Assembly (NCBI GenBank): GCA_016859345.1
Contig: CM029131.1
Location: 10,696,533-10,760,532, forward strand
Direction: 5' to 3'
Source of the DNA: Istiophorus platypterus
Lineage: Eukaryota > Chordata > Actinopteri > Istiophoriformes > Istiophoridae
DNA: 64,000 nucleotides
The notes under the pieces: model-generated
Database searches by the model: none
What the model was told of the DNA's origin: nothing
The model's input: the letters and a program-made list of their open reading frames with translations, nothing else
In this document: positions 1 to 11,999 of the stretch, piece by piece
How the letters are laid out: each line of letters opens with the position of its first letter
How positions within the stretch are numbered: position 1 is the stretch's first letter
Position numbers and translations under genes: made by a program

Positions 1-2408
1 TGTGAGCCGGCCACACGAGAGCGTCCTGCTCCGCCACATTCGGTCCCAGTTCAGTGATCTTTTAAGGCCTGGTCAGCCGCACTCACAAGTTAAGAAACAC
101 AGCATCACATTGATTTTTTTGAACTGAACATAATTAGATAATTGAATCGGTTTCACTCTTTGTGTGGAGCTGTTTAAATGTCTTCTCTGGCTCTTACTGG
201 CTTGGTATTGAAGAGTGTAGCACAGATAAGGAAATAAATCTATTTTTGTTGAGCCTAAATCCTTTTGGAAACAAATTTGTGCCATTTAGTCGTTGTCAAG
301 TGAAATATAAACATTTCTGACAACTGCAGCATCTTAGATGAATGTTGTGGTTTGAGTTGTGAGCTCAGATCAGCTTGTTGGCGTATAAAGACAACTGAAA
401 GCAAAGAAGACTAAGTGTCGTTTGGTTGGTCTGATGGTTGAAGGGAGGAGCTCGCTGGCGTTTTATCGCTGGTCCTTTATCAGAGTCCCCATGATATCTG
501 GGTTTTAATGTGTTTGCTTAATCTTTATCACTTCCGATCCGTCTGCTACCTCGGCCCCTCACACTTTCTATACCCTAAGGAAAATGGTTTCATTGTTTTC
601 TATGCTGAGTCTGGCTAATCAGGCACAGTGCTATAATCCATTTTAATCATTTACTCTCAATTTCCTACGGCCAAACCCCCCGAATCTCTGCATCCAAAGA
701 GAAGCTGTGGGCTTTTCTTCCTCTTCTCCTTCTCCAGCGGAAAGGGTCCAAACTGAAATGTAATCTAAACACAGACCAGACTGTTTCATCTGATGCAATA
801 GGCTTGCACAATTAGTCATTACAAAGCCAGAGAGGGAGAAAGGGAGAGAGACAGGCTGGATTTTGATGCCTCTCTGTCATTAAGGACACTGCCTTTTGCA
901 TCCTGTTCACTGATTAGACAACTTCCTTCTACACCAGTTTGCCCCGGGGGTGGGAGGTGAGGGAGGAGGTTGTTCAGAGGGAGACTAGTGTTGTGATTTA
1001 GAAAATACAACATCAGGGCCCGGACGAAAAAAAAAAAACCTTGCCGACCGACGCCGCGCGCGCAATCTGATGTTTTGCGGCCTCACGTGTCAAACGGGTC
1101 GGCAACTCGGCGGACTGGCAGTGGATGGAACGTGTCATGTCGATGTGTGGGGATGTTTGACGAGTGCGGTCACGCCGCTGCAGCATCAGACAGGGTGTAA
1201 CAGATGCAGCCTGCAGCGGACGCGACCGGGGGCTCTGGGACGCGGCGGTTGCATAAGTAGATGTAACTTAACCTGGAAAACAAAACAAAACAAAACAAAA
1301 CAAAAAAAAAGAGATAGGGAAAAAAAAAAGGGGCCTTTTTGACATGGTTATGGATGATTAGGATTTGCAACAATTACTGTGAAAAATGAGATGTAATGAA
1401 AGGTTTAGTACCCTGTAATCTTTTAATGCAAGGTTGCAGGACGGCCAATTGTTGCTGGCCGAAAAGCTCGGCTTTTAATCAAATCAGTGCCCCCCCAAAA
1501 AAACACCAGCCAGAGTAGGTAACAAATAAATGAACCCCTTATTGAAATTACTTTATAATTTACCATATTAGTTTGTTAAATTAATAACCAAAATAAACAA
1601 AATAAAAGTTAGATGAGCATAAAATACCTTGACTCATTCCCTCTAATCTAATCTGATTTAACTGATTTACTTTAACATGGCTCTGCACTGTAGGTGTAAT
1701 CTCCATCTTAGTTACGTAAGAGAGATCCAGGATTTATCCACGCGTTCATGCACATGGTAATACGAGTTATGTCGCACAGACAAGGTCCCTGACCCCGAGG
1801 CGTCCATCGGCCGACCTCTGACCCCCGTCTTCGCCAGTGAGGAAGTGCTGTGCTTACTCTGCGCACCACCACCAGCACAGCGAGCCTAAAGCCGTGGGCT
1901 CTTTGTAAAGGAGTAGTATGCGTGAAGTGAAGTGTTTATCTTCTGCTGTGGCCTCAGTCGGGCCAGGTCGGACTGGTTCCCAGCGCTGTTTGGAGAGGCC
2001 TAGAAAAACAAAAAGGGCCGAAGCTCGGAGGGCGGGACGCCTGGGTCGACGCCGAGAGCAAGCGGCAAGATCCAGCCGGGGCTTTGGGGTCCCAGAGTCC
2101 CGTCGGGCCCCAGGAGGGGTCCATACTTCCGCCCACTCTCTAGGGTTTTTTCTTTTTTCTTTTTTTTCAGAGAAGGCACAGAAATAGAAAGTGAGAGGAA
2201 CGGGAGAGAATGAAAGCAGAGGGGATAGTTCAGTAACTCTGCCTGTGCCGCTCTCGCCTTGGACTCTGATCTCATGTAAAAGGTGAAAGCCCTTTCACAC
2301 AGCGGAAACGTGACCTGCCGGACATGAGCTGCTCCTTGTTGACTATCTCCCTCTACTTCCGCCCTCCACTCCTCCCTCCTTTTCCCCTCCCATCATCCCT
2401 CCCTCCAG
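1..2408. other. 5' flank or upstream intron of nckap5, no gene seen
   Basis: No exon or coding homology is recognised here. Visible items are an A-run near 1027-1038, an AAAAC pentanucleotide run at about 1277-1310, a T-rich stretch near 2146-2168 and a moderately CpG-containing stretch from about 1770 to 2110. The last 60 bases are pyrimidine-rich and end in CTCCAG at 2403-2408, which looks like a splice acceptor for the exon carrying the nckap5 start codon. The transcription start may therefore lie further upstream, possibly outside the window. Confidence 0.5.
1277..1310. repeat. AAAAC microsatellite
   Basis: Tandem AAAAC units followed by an A-run; the repeated unit is read directly. Confidence 0.85.
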
Positions 2409-2448
2409 GGCTTCCCAGGTGTGTGGATCTCCGCTGGCCAGAGGGACC

Positions 2449-2511
2449 ATGAACAGACACCTGGAGAGCAGAGAGCAGTTAAAGAGATTGTCTCTTGACA
2501 GCGGCCTGCCG
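2449..2511 (+). CDS. nckap5: nckap5 exon 1a: start codon exon, NCKAP5 N-terminus
   Basis: This is the first coding exon of Nck-associated protein 5, a large, mostly disordered protein with an N-terminal coiled coil. Family knowledge links it to NCK SH3 binding and, through its paralogue NCKAP5L/Cep169, to microtubules and centrosomes. The exon codes for 21 residues. Its second half, KRLSLDSGLP, matches the KRLSLDSSLV segment that ends the same exon in mammalian NCKAP5 as I recall it. The ATG at 2449 sits in a good initiation context (ACC before it). The donor is CCG|GTAAGT and the exon ends in phase 0, which fits the exon at 36944. An acceptor-like site at 2403-2408 suggests the full exon runs from 2409 with a 40-base leader. 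The frame stays open between 2409 and 2449, so a spliced upstream start is not excluded. KRLS resembles a basophilic kinase site; that is inference. Confidence 0.8.
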
Positions 2512-3969
2512 GTAAGTCGATCCCCAACACTATCGGTGTGTGCCACATAGGCCATTTAGGCAGGAAATAGGCGTTGTGGAATGTCCCTTTTTTGGGGGCT
2601 TTAGCTTCTTGCCCAAAGGAAATGTTTGGAATTTGTTTTTAATGCTTGTTTTAGCTTAAAATGGCTCATAGTAGACTTTTTTTTCCTACTGTATCAACTT
2701 ACAAAGCAGACTCTCCCACTGGCCTACAAAATGTCTCTATCTTTAAAGTGAGTCAGTAGCTCAAAGATTTGTGGTTTTTTTTTATTTTCATTTTTTATTG
2801 GTTTTGTCTTTGGGTCCATGCTGTCACGGCAATTGTTTGTTTGGACTTCATTTCCCATGGAGTAGCTTGTCGGTGACACATCATATCTCCTCCTGAGGTT
2901 CTGCAGGTGGCGCTCTTTTGTCTCCTCACACATTACGGCTGAAACTGCTCACACTGACTATCGCCTCTTTTGTTTACTCTATCTGCTGGCAATGAGAAAT
3001 GCTTCACTTCCTGTGCTCGGGCAACTATTTCCCAGGAAAGAGCCACTTATGTCGAGGGGTTCGGAGCAGAAAAGAAAATGTAAAAGCTCTGATCAGAGTT
3101 TACATGAATAACTTTTGTTAAAAAGCTGTAAAAGGGGAAAATGCACAATAATGAAAATGTCCCAGAAGCTCAGAGATTCAAGCATTAAGACTCTAAATTG
3201 AAGTAAACACATCCATGTGTCAAAAGTCAGAGAGAGGGAGAGAAAAAACAGCCCCCCCCCGATGACTTCATTTGTGTAACACACTGTGGCCGCCGGTGAT
3301 TGACGGGGCTTATCTCGAGCCCCGTGCTGCGCCGCGCTGGCGAATCACAGGAGTGGAAACTTCTTTTGGCCCAGGGTCGACTGAAGGTGAATCTGCTCGC
3401 AAGTGCCTCTTTGGAATGTCAAGTGCGGCCATATAGCGGCTGCAGTGTTGTGTCTGCACGGGACTAAAGGGGCTTAATCCCCCCCCCACCCAAGTGCATA
3501 CTGTACGGTCACTGCACAGGAAATGGTAAATCAAGGGGCTTTAAATAGCATTTTGATATGGGAAATGCTGAAGTCATCAAGGATGCTTTTGTTGCAGATT
3601 AAATGGCAACTGTTAATGACAGCGCTTTTTCTTGAAAGGGGGAAATACAGCCTGAAACACTATAAAACCATCAAGTAATATAGAGTTATTAGCTGCATTT
3701 CCGGGGCAGCAGTGTTGTTTATGGTGCACTCCGGTGCACTCGTGACTGACTAGAAGGCTTTAATGAAGCCGAAAATGTCAATATACTCTATTGACTTGAC
3801 CTGACTTTATGACCTGCTGCTGACTTACCTTAGAAAACCCTGTTGAACTGATCTGTTCCTATATATTTCTGTGTTTTGTATTTAGTGTCCCTCTATAATA
3901 TTTCCATGGGGTCTCATTATGTTTCTCTTTCCTATGAATCAGTACTAGAACTCATTTTAATATCTTGTT

Positions 3970-4272
3970 ATTGACCCTCCGATTATTTTATTGCTTAATC
4001 GTTTGGTCCATACCGTGTCAGAAAATGGTGGAAAATGTCACTGCTGTTGTCCAGGTGTTGTGTTCAAATGTGATGTTTTGTCTAACAGACAGTCCATATG
4101 TTTTATATCACATTAAATCAGTTTAATGTGATATAAAACAAAGAAAAGCAGGAAATGTTCATTTTTTTAGAGGCTGAAAAGGCATATTTTTGCATTAAAA
4201 AATTGCTACAAGAGTTGATTGATTCCTCCTTATTATCTTTTTCCTGTTGAATCACTAATCAATTGACTATTG
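3970..4272 (+). mobile_element. Diverged non-autonomous fish repeat, copy 1
   Basis: Recognised from memory of a very common percomorph interspersed repeat. Its key words appear in order: TTAATCGTTTGGTCCAT, GTCAGAAAATGGTG.AAAATGTC, TTTTGTCTAACAGACAGTCCA, ACAAAGAAAAGCAG.AAAT, then a degenerate tail with AATCACTAATCAATTGACTA. Both ends carry the AATCG/ATTAATCG-like words typical of the family. No coding capacity. The middle has been rewritten into a perfect hairpin (4099-4140). The family name is not assigned here. Confidence 0.7.
4099..4140. repeat. Perfect 19-bp inverted repeat with 4-nt loop
   Basis: Arms 4099-4117 and 4122-4140 are exact reverse complements around the loop TCAG. The right arm fits the host repeat family, while the left arm occupies sequence that should differ from it, so the left arm appears to be a local inverted copy of the right arm. 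Confidence 0.9.
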
Positions 4273-4279
4273 ACCATGA

Positions 4280-7200
4280 ATAAGAATATTAGCCATCTGA
4301 AATGACATAACATTCACTCACTATTCTGTGAGCGACTGCAGGGATGCCTATATTTTCACTTCCCATCCAGATCATCCTCTCGCTCGAGCTCAAAAGGCAT
4401 CCTGGGAAATGTAGGAAAATCCCTGACTAGATTGAAGAAACAGAGACGCACCAAGTAAAGCTAAATAATTAATACCCATCTCTAATTCACAGAGAATCTA
4501 AATTTAATCCACCAATATATATATAAAAAAAAGATCTTGTTGTTGATTTTTGCTTTTTTGGTGTTGGGGACTCAAGCCCACGGCGTCTGTCAATCATCTC
4601 CTGCTTCGACCGCGACATGAAACTGAATCTGGAAGGGGAAAACGCTTGCAGTGACACTCCCGGGCCCTCAAACTGAGACAAGACACTCCCTGTTTATAAT
4701 TTATCCGCAGTGGTTTTGCCCTGTGAATGTGTAACTGCGACGCAGCGGATGATTAGCTTGTGATGTGATTTCTTATCTAATAACTGCGTGATTCATGGAG
4801 GCTTTCCGAACACTATCGCTGCCATAAAATAGTTATTAGTCGGAATGAGACGTACTGTAGCTTTTAATTGCTTTAATTGGACACACGGCGACCTGATTTG
4901 ATGCTGAGACCGAAAGTAGGTCGTATTTGTGATACGGGTTTATGATTCAACATGCTCACATTTGTCCACTCGACTGTCCATGCATGCAGCATTTCTCCCT
5001 CGTTCTCCTTTTTTTCTCCCTCTTCTTTTCTCCTCTCTTGTGCGCTCGTCCGTTTTTTCTTTCCCCCTCTTGTGCTCTCATTCACTGTCTCTTCCTCTCG
5101 CTCCTCCTCGCAATTAAGTCTTTCTCTTTGTCTTACTTTATCTTTTTCTCCTCTTTCTTCCCCTGATGATTTATTCTCACTCGGGGCAACAGGAGCAGAA
5201 GGGTGCTGGGTTGTTTTTAATAGTGGGACATGAGGAGCCCGGAGCATTTTGGTAAAGGTCCAGCACGGATCTGACGGCAGTGTGCAGATTTGATTCCACG
5301 GCACAGCACGGCCGGCCATGAAAAAGTGCACATTGCTTTGCTTTGTGCTGCAAATTTGGAGTCAAAGACGAAGTTATTCAAAATTCAAATTAAATGGCTT
5401 TAATTGCATAATATTTATGCACATATTATATGTTGTTTCGAAAGGCAGGATACATCACTTTGATGATCAGTGGATCCTCTGCACAGCATCAAAGAGAGAT
5501 TCCCTGTTTTAGCGTCTTGATTTGAAATTATTTCATCAAAAGAAGCCTTTGTTGTTTCAGACATCATGTTTAACTCACTCCGGTTTCGGGGGCCCGGAGT
5601 TCAGGTTCGTCTCTGAACTCAAAACCTGGGTCTTCATCCTTCGAAGCGATGACGGGCAGGGGGGGGGGCCCTCTGGCCCTTGTGGCCCCTGCTGGCCCTG
5701 GCACAGATAAACCTACTAAGTCCTGTAAACACTCCTTTTCCTGGGAGGATATGAGCCTCTGATACATTTATTTTTTCAGGCATCTGAGAAAACACAGGAG
5801 ACGGTTTCTCTGACATTCCGTCAGACGACAGGCATGAGCTCCCATGCTCTGGCCTTCCCTCCCTGTCACCTGCCAGCCGGTTGCGTCCGGGCTGTCCGAA
5901 TTTTACATGATGCAGAGGCATCGGGAAGTGCACGGCCCGGACGGATGACCCCCATGGGATCCAGTATTATTTTACAGAGTGCCACTCGCCTCAGTTTTGT
6001 TTGGGTTTTTCTGTTTTTTTTTTTCTCACTTGGTTTTCTAGCCCGTTTTGCGGAAGGTTTGCGCACGAACCGTTGGGCCTCGTGTCCTCGTTTCACACGT
6101 CTTAGGCCCTCCATGTGTTTTATGGCTTATTAAGATGACGAACAAGAGGGACTTCTCACCGGGGACGCCCCTGACAGATTTCCAGTTCGCACTAGCACAC
6201 AAAAGCTCAAGACAAAATACCATATGTCAGCTGAGGACCAGGTAAAATATTTATGTCTGCTCTTCTTTGGATGGATTACATGGCCTAGCTTCATACAAAG
6301 CCCCCATCAATCGTCTATGGGTAATTTGGTGAACATAGAGCTTGAATGTCAGTCTGGACCACCACCTTACACATGTATCATGCATTGAGCCACCATATGT
6401 TTCCTCAGTGTATGAAGGCTAGTTTTAAGGGAATTTTCCTGGGTGTGTTTGCTCCAAGGCTGCACAAAGCCACAAGCTTCATTCAAATAAGTATTTGACT
6501 TTAAGTATTTGTGTATGTTAACATGTCTTCGGGTGTGTGTGGCCTTGTGCATTTGTGAGCGAAGGGAGTGGATCCTTATTCATCCCCATCCACATTCTAT
6601 TGATGCGTTTCATTGCAGCGCGAGAAATAGGTTGGGCTACACCGTCTAATCTGGATCAGGTTATGTAGCTCAGGCTTTGGCCCGGAGTAGTGGCAGATAC
6701 GGCGGCGCTGGCGAGTAACTGGGGCACCATTTGCGTTACATAACAGCCGTGTTGCTGGGTTGATTCCGTGCCTCTATTTATTTTTATCGTTCGATGCCGG
6801 CTCGCAGATGAGACTCCCTCCGTCACGCAGGGATGTGTGCGGCGAGCCCGATGTGCGCGGCGAGCCCGATGGCCGCTGCTCGGTCTCCGAGCCGCCGCTA
6901 GTTTCTGCCGGCCGGCTTTAACTAGGTCACCGGCAGGCTCTCTGTCGGGGATCCATCTGATACCGTAGAGGCAGTAACAGGGGTTTTACTTTGAAATTTC
7001 TTCGGACATGAACGCTCACAGAAAGAAAACCAGCAGAAAATTTTTGAAAGAAAAGCTGCTGATTTGTGGAATGAGACACTAAGGTCACGAGGACCGCGGA
7101 GGCCGATCTACCAAAGAAACATCTGCAGGGCAAATGAATCAGCTCTAATTTGATTGATAATACTTGCAGGGGCATAAATATAGATCATGGGTGGCTGAAA

Positions 7201-8590
7201 ATAACCCATGCAGTTACATCATCCATTTGTTTATGGATCACTGGCATCTTTGTCAGCCCTTAGAGCCAGGAGAGTTGAAACTTGGGCAATGGAGTGGAGC
7301 CTGGATGGAGCTGGGAGCAAACAAGCAAGTGGAGAAACCCTAAAGTGTTGTCAGCAGCGATTTTGGGTGCCTCTGCTTTTTTGCAAGTAAAAGTCCCATT
7401 CATTGAATATTCTTTCTAATGGGTGTCTGTAAGCAGAAGGCTTGACTGAACAGAAAACTCTCCTTGCTGAATCAGTAGTGGAAATAATGAAAAACTTTGT
7501 TGGAAAATATCTGTTTCTTTGATAAAAAAACAATAGAAAAGAAATGAAAACACATGCTTGTGTACATACACCTATAAGGTAAGAACCTAACTACAACTGC
7601 CATGATGCATTTTAGTAAGAAGTATCCAATCACAGAGCCCATTTGTTCCATTAACAGTGAGAAACAAGCTTTTGGGAACACTAAAGATATATTTAAAAGA
7701 AAAACCTTGAAATACAAATTCCGATTGGGTTAAAGCACTTGCAAAATCAATTGCTCAGGCTGAGTATTGGAGTGTTAGTCAAACAACATAAAGTCCTTTA
7801 AGCTACTATATCTTATTAATGTAGTGATATTTAGTATATCACTGCCGAAACTCATTTATTTAAGTTTTCAGTTCTCTGTTACAAGTAATAAGTGAACAGT
7901 CTATAGAAAAAATATGCATTTGCAGACACCTGCATCTCCCAGTGTTCACTTTAATTTGACATATGGACCAAAGGCTGCGTTCATGACCGATGCCAATCTG
8001 ACCAAACTGTTGTTTAGAATCTGACCTCCTTCCAGTCCCGTCCTCGCCGAGAGCGGCCGTCGGCGCTGACGTGATTGGCCGTGAACGTGGACGTTGCCGC
8101 GAGCAGGAACGCGGGGAGGAGAACTCGTGGGGGGAACTTGGGGCTCTGCCCGTTTTCACACCTATGCGCACCTGGTCCGACCGTCAGATTGCTTTTTGTT
8201 TTTTGTTTCTTTGGGGGGGGGGTTCCAGATTTTGGCATGGCGTGGAGCTTCTTCGTCCAACCTGAGATGAAAGGCCCTTCTAAACTGACTAAACCGCTCT
8301 TCCGAAGCGGCAGTCACCTTAGGGCCCTTCTGCGTCGGCTTCGGCATTAAAAGCTCGGCGATGGCCGGTCGGAATGGGTGTGGATATGGAGACGCACTTC
8401 TCCCTCATTGTCTCCTCGCCTTTGGTTTAATCCCTCTCCGTGCCAATTGCGTAACGCCTCCGTCTGATTTTCTACATAACAAAAGATCCTCACGTGCCTC
8501 TCTCCGAGATGTGGGTGTCTAATGCATTTCCTCGGACCGTGAAGTAATACCCATCAGCCCGAGGATCCTTAAATCGGTGAGAGCGTGTCC
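4280..8590. other. Intron sequence, nothing specific seen
   Basis: Unique-looking mixed sequence with a CT-rich stretch near 4990-5165, a G-run near 5658-5668, T-runs near 6012-6024 and G-run 8211-8221. No exon, RNA gene or mobile element recognised. Confidence 0.5.
6836..6871. repeat. Short tandem duplication, about 18 bp
   Basis: Two near-identical GTGCGCGGCGAGCCCGAT units lie side by side in a CpG-rich stretch. Confidence 0.7.
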
Positions 8591-8599
8591 TTATTTTCT

Positions 8600-8790
8600 C
8601 CTCCGCACCCTTTTCCCTGCCAGCATTTATAACGTGTGCATCGTTGCAATCATGCTCGGAGATAATTGATAACAAAAGGGCCAAATTGAAAACACTCGGC
8701 AGGGGAGGGTTAATAATCAAGTGCTCCACATTACTGATTAAACGGCGGCTGCGTAGTTGCGAGTTGTATTGAATTAACAGCATGTGGTAG
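8600..8790. other. Candidate conserved non-coding block
   Basis: Repeat-free sequence with AT-rich factor-site-like words (GATAATTGATAACAAAAGG, GGTTAATAATCAAG, CTGATTAAAC) amid CpG-containing flanks. Looks like an enhancer by texture only. Confidence 0.25.
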
Positions 8791-9949
8791 TGCTTTCCTG
8801 TTTATCTCCAAAGTATTTGGGTTTTAGCTAAATCCCCCTGCCTTTTGTCGAGCCTCCTCCTCGTATAAAAAGTCTTTTACGTGCTGATTTGCTGCCATGC
8901 TGTTACATCGGGCTGCAACTTGTTTCACTGGCCCATTTGCCACTGGCGAAAGTGAGACAATAAAATTGTCCCAGAAAACAGGCCCAGAAAAAAAAAAGAC
9001 AAATTAGTTCGGTTTATGCTAAATTTAAGTGCAAATGAATTAGATGGCGAGCCAGCATGGAGTCCGTTTGGCAAAGATTGGATTTCCTCAACCCCCCCAA
9101 CCCCCCCTAACAGCCCATTATAGCGGGTTGTTAGAGCACAGAATGGAGACATAAAACTAAGTAGGGGAGCGCGCTCTGTAGCGGGATGGGAAGGAACGCT
9201 CAGAGTGATCTGATTGGCTCCCACATCGCCGGGCAGACAAACGGAGAAGTTTGATATCATTACCGAGCAGCTCAAACTAATTGAGTGTAATTATACAGTA
9301 GAAATCCGCCGACAATGGCGCCCTCAGCGTGGGCCCTGTTCTCACGCCATGCGCATCACGGGATGCCAGGCCAGGGGGACGCCCGTCGGGTAGCCGGTTC
9401 GAGTGCGGTTGTGGTTGCGAGGCCGAGGACGATCGGACGATTTGGGCGGGAGCCGGTTAGGTAAAAAGATTCAGGCTCTTCTCAGAGCAGCCTCTGCTTT
9501 TTCCTCCCTCTCGCTTCATCTTGAACCTTTAAATGAAGTTCCTCATGGGAGGGTTGCAGGTGACATACCACACATACCTGGGCTCGCTGCTTGGGCATCC
9601 ACCGGAGGCCTGCAGGGGTGTGGGAACCCGTCAAACTCCGGGACGCTCGTTGACTCAGAGAGGCAGAGGCGGAGGCGTTTTTTTTTCTGGGTTTTTCTGT
9701 TTTTGTTTTTTTCCTCCTCCTTTCTCTCATGGGAACCGTCTCCTCCGTCATGCGCCCGACGAGGAGCAATTACAGCCTCAGCCTTTCCCTAGACTCCAGT
9801 CTGAAACCCAGCAGCTTCCCCCATAACCAACCTCACGCTGTGGATAGGACTAAGTGGCCCCCGTCCGCCTGTAAAATTGGTTCAATAATTGTCGAGGCTG
9901 TTTTGATATGAGCCACTCGTCTGTTTTTCCAACCGCCCAGTAACGAGAT

Positions 9950-10145
9950 TTGGCAGTCCCCGGCTAATACCTAGCCTGTGTTTTTATTAGCGCAATTATA
10001 TAATATTTTATGGATCTCGGCATCACGTTTTGTGAAGTTGAACGCCTCCTTCATTTTCCTGATACGCCATTTATGCAACATGATGTCATAGAATCGGTTC
10101 GCCGGCATCCGTGGCAACTTGAGCGGGGCTTTGAGATTTATTTCA
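9950..10145. other. Candidate conserved non-coding block
   Basis: Repeat-free block with GGCTAATACC, TTTTATTAGCGCAATTATA, TTTTATGG and GCCATTTATGCAACATGATGTC words suggestive of homeodomain, Cdx-like and POU-like sites. Confidence 0.3.
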
Positions 10146-10149
10146 GGTT

Positions 10150-11430
10150 AGCAAAAGCAAAAAGAATGACCGATTTTTTTTTTTCGCCTTAGGTGAAATG
10201 GAGCTGGGCATTGTATCCGACCCGCTTGCTCCCAACCGGCCATGCGAGCCACGGTCTCTTTTTCCTGCCAGCGACATGCTGATCTGTGCTAATGTGCGCC
10301 GAAATCTCTGACCCGTGTCACGAGTTGCATGTACAGTGTGTTACATGCCTCAGTAATGATGCTTTGAACCGCATTCGCCCGCTGAACGCAGGTTGACGTC
10401 GTAAACACTGTTATCTTGCGGGTCAGAGGGTTTATTGCGCGTCGCTCAATCAAAGACACTTTAATAATCAGGAAGATAATAAAGAAAAAAAACAACCAAA
10501 GCTTTTGGGTCTCCTGGGCTCTGTGCCAGCTCTTATAATTGGACGTCCTATTCTGCCTCATCCGATGAGACCGTCTTTTATGCTCTTTTGAGTCGAGGGG
10601 CAAATTACGGACTCTCTTATTCCAATCACGACGGAGATCAAAGTTGATACCGGGGGAGTGGGGAGGGGGTGCAGTCTGAGTCACATGCATTGTTCCCCAA
10701 ACATTAGCGCATTGCACCAATCTCCATTCACCCTGTGGTTTCCCCAAAAAAAAAAAAAAAGAAAGAGCCTGATGCCAGGAAACACAGACGCCTTTCAGGA
10801 GACCTGAGGGCTGCAGGGACGAGGAGTGAAGACGGTCGTCCCTCTGTCCGCCGGCGTTCTCTCCCGACACGATCAGACACCTGCGCCCATTCAGTGTCCT
10901 CGCATTTACCCCGGGCTCGAGCGGAGCTTCCTCAAGATAAAAGACTCACGCGCCTAAGGGGAAATTTTGTTGTCGTTCGGCTCAATAGGAAGGAGGCAGG
11001 CGGTAATAGAAACATGACATGTTTCTGTTTTACCCAGAAATGAGGCTTAGGTTTATGCCAGTTTTGGACTCGTAGCCAATCGCATTACACTAAAAAAGCA
11101 CCATCAGACCAGCTGTTCACACTTGGCCCAGAAGAAGTCGGATATTTCCTTTTCTTGTGACCGTGATTCACCCCCGCTAACCCTCTCTGCCTTTAACCAA
11201 ACATCACTTAAAGTAGTGATACATTAATTTGTGGTTATGCATTAATATGTGAAAAGGTCTTTCACAACATCAGGTCAAGTCTCCTCGACAGCTCCACAAA
11301 GACACTGAACAAAACATGACAAAGAAAAACACGGAGAAATTCAGCGATGGTGCAAAATCCAGCGCCAGCGAGGAAAAACAGTTCATTTGTCCAGTTGACC
11401 CATAAAAGCATCTTCATCCAGCTCATACTC
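10150..11430. other. Intron sequence, nothing specific seen
   Basis: T-run near 10175-10186 and A-run 10745-10759. The minus-strand 193-codon frame at 10289-10870 has homopolymer-derived poly-Phe segments and no family resemblance. Confidence 0.5.
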
Positions 11431-11439
11431 AAACATCAA

Positions 11440-11990
11440 GTTTCCATCTAGATTTGGTGCAAATTTAAAGCAACTTTACAAAAAAAGAAAAAAAAAAAAT
11501 ACAAGATACAAAGAATCAAAAATGACTGTGTTTCCATCTGCTACCATTATGTAAATAGTAGGAGTTTTGCTGTGAACATGAAAAACCTACATTACTATGA
11601 CAACCAGTAGCAGGAAATGTTGCCATGTATTTTTCTTATTTTACTGTGGTGAAACATTATCAAAATTTCATAATAAAGAAAAAATGGAAATGAACAAATC
11701 TTTTGGCGTCTTGCCACATTGAAGTTCACAACCACATCATATGTAAGTGATTTAGTTCATGTTTTAAATCACCCGATTAAATGTTGGGTAGGTGCAGTAT
11801 TTTCCATGGCTATGCTTTCTGGCTCAAAGACATGCTGCTCAAGATTTTTCTCATTTACGGACGAATATATTATCATTTTTTTGGCGTATCAGAGCTAGCG
11901 CAGTGTTGACAGGGATAGTTACCATCCAGGCACGTCTCTCTCACTGGAAACAGAGAAATGAAAAACACTATTATCCTGTGGGTTTTGCTG
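11440..11990. repeat. Possible diverged interspersed repeat
   Basis: An AT-rich, non-coding block with two TTTCCATCT words (11441 and 11531), an A-rich run near 11479-11499 and phrases such as GTCTTGCCACATTGAAGTTCACAACC that feel repetitive in fish DNA. Assignment is from impression only; it could be unique intronic sequence. Confidence 0.3.
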
Positions 11991-11999
11991 TGTTGAAAT

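Noticed and set aside
9390..9425. GGTTCGAGT word resembling a tRNA B box
   Set aside because: No matching A box, acceptor stem or terminator at tRNA spacing.
10289..10870. 193-codon minus-strand frame
   Set aside because: Low-complexity Phe and Ile runs from A-tracts, no recognised domain and no splice or promoter logic.
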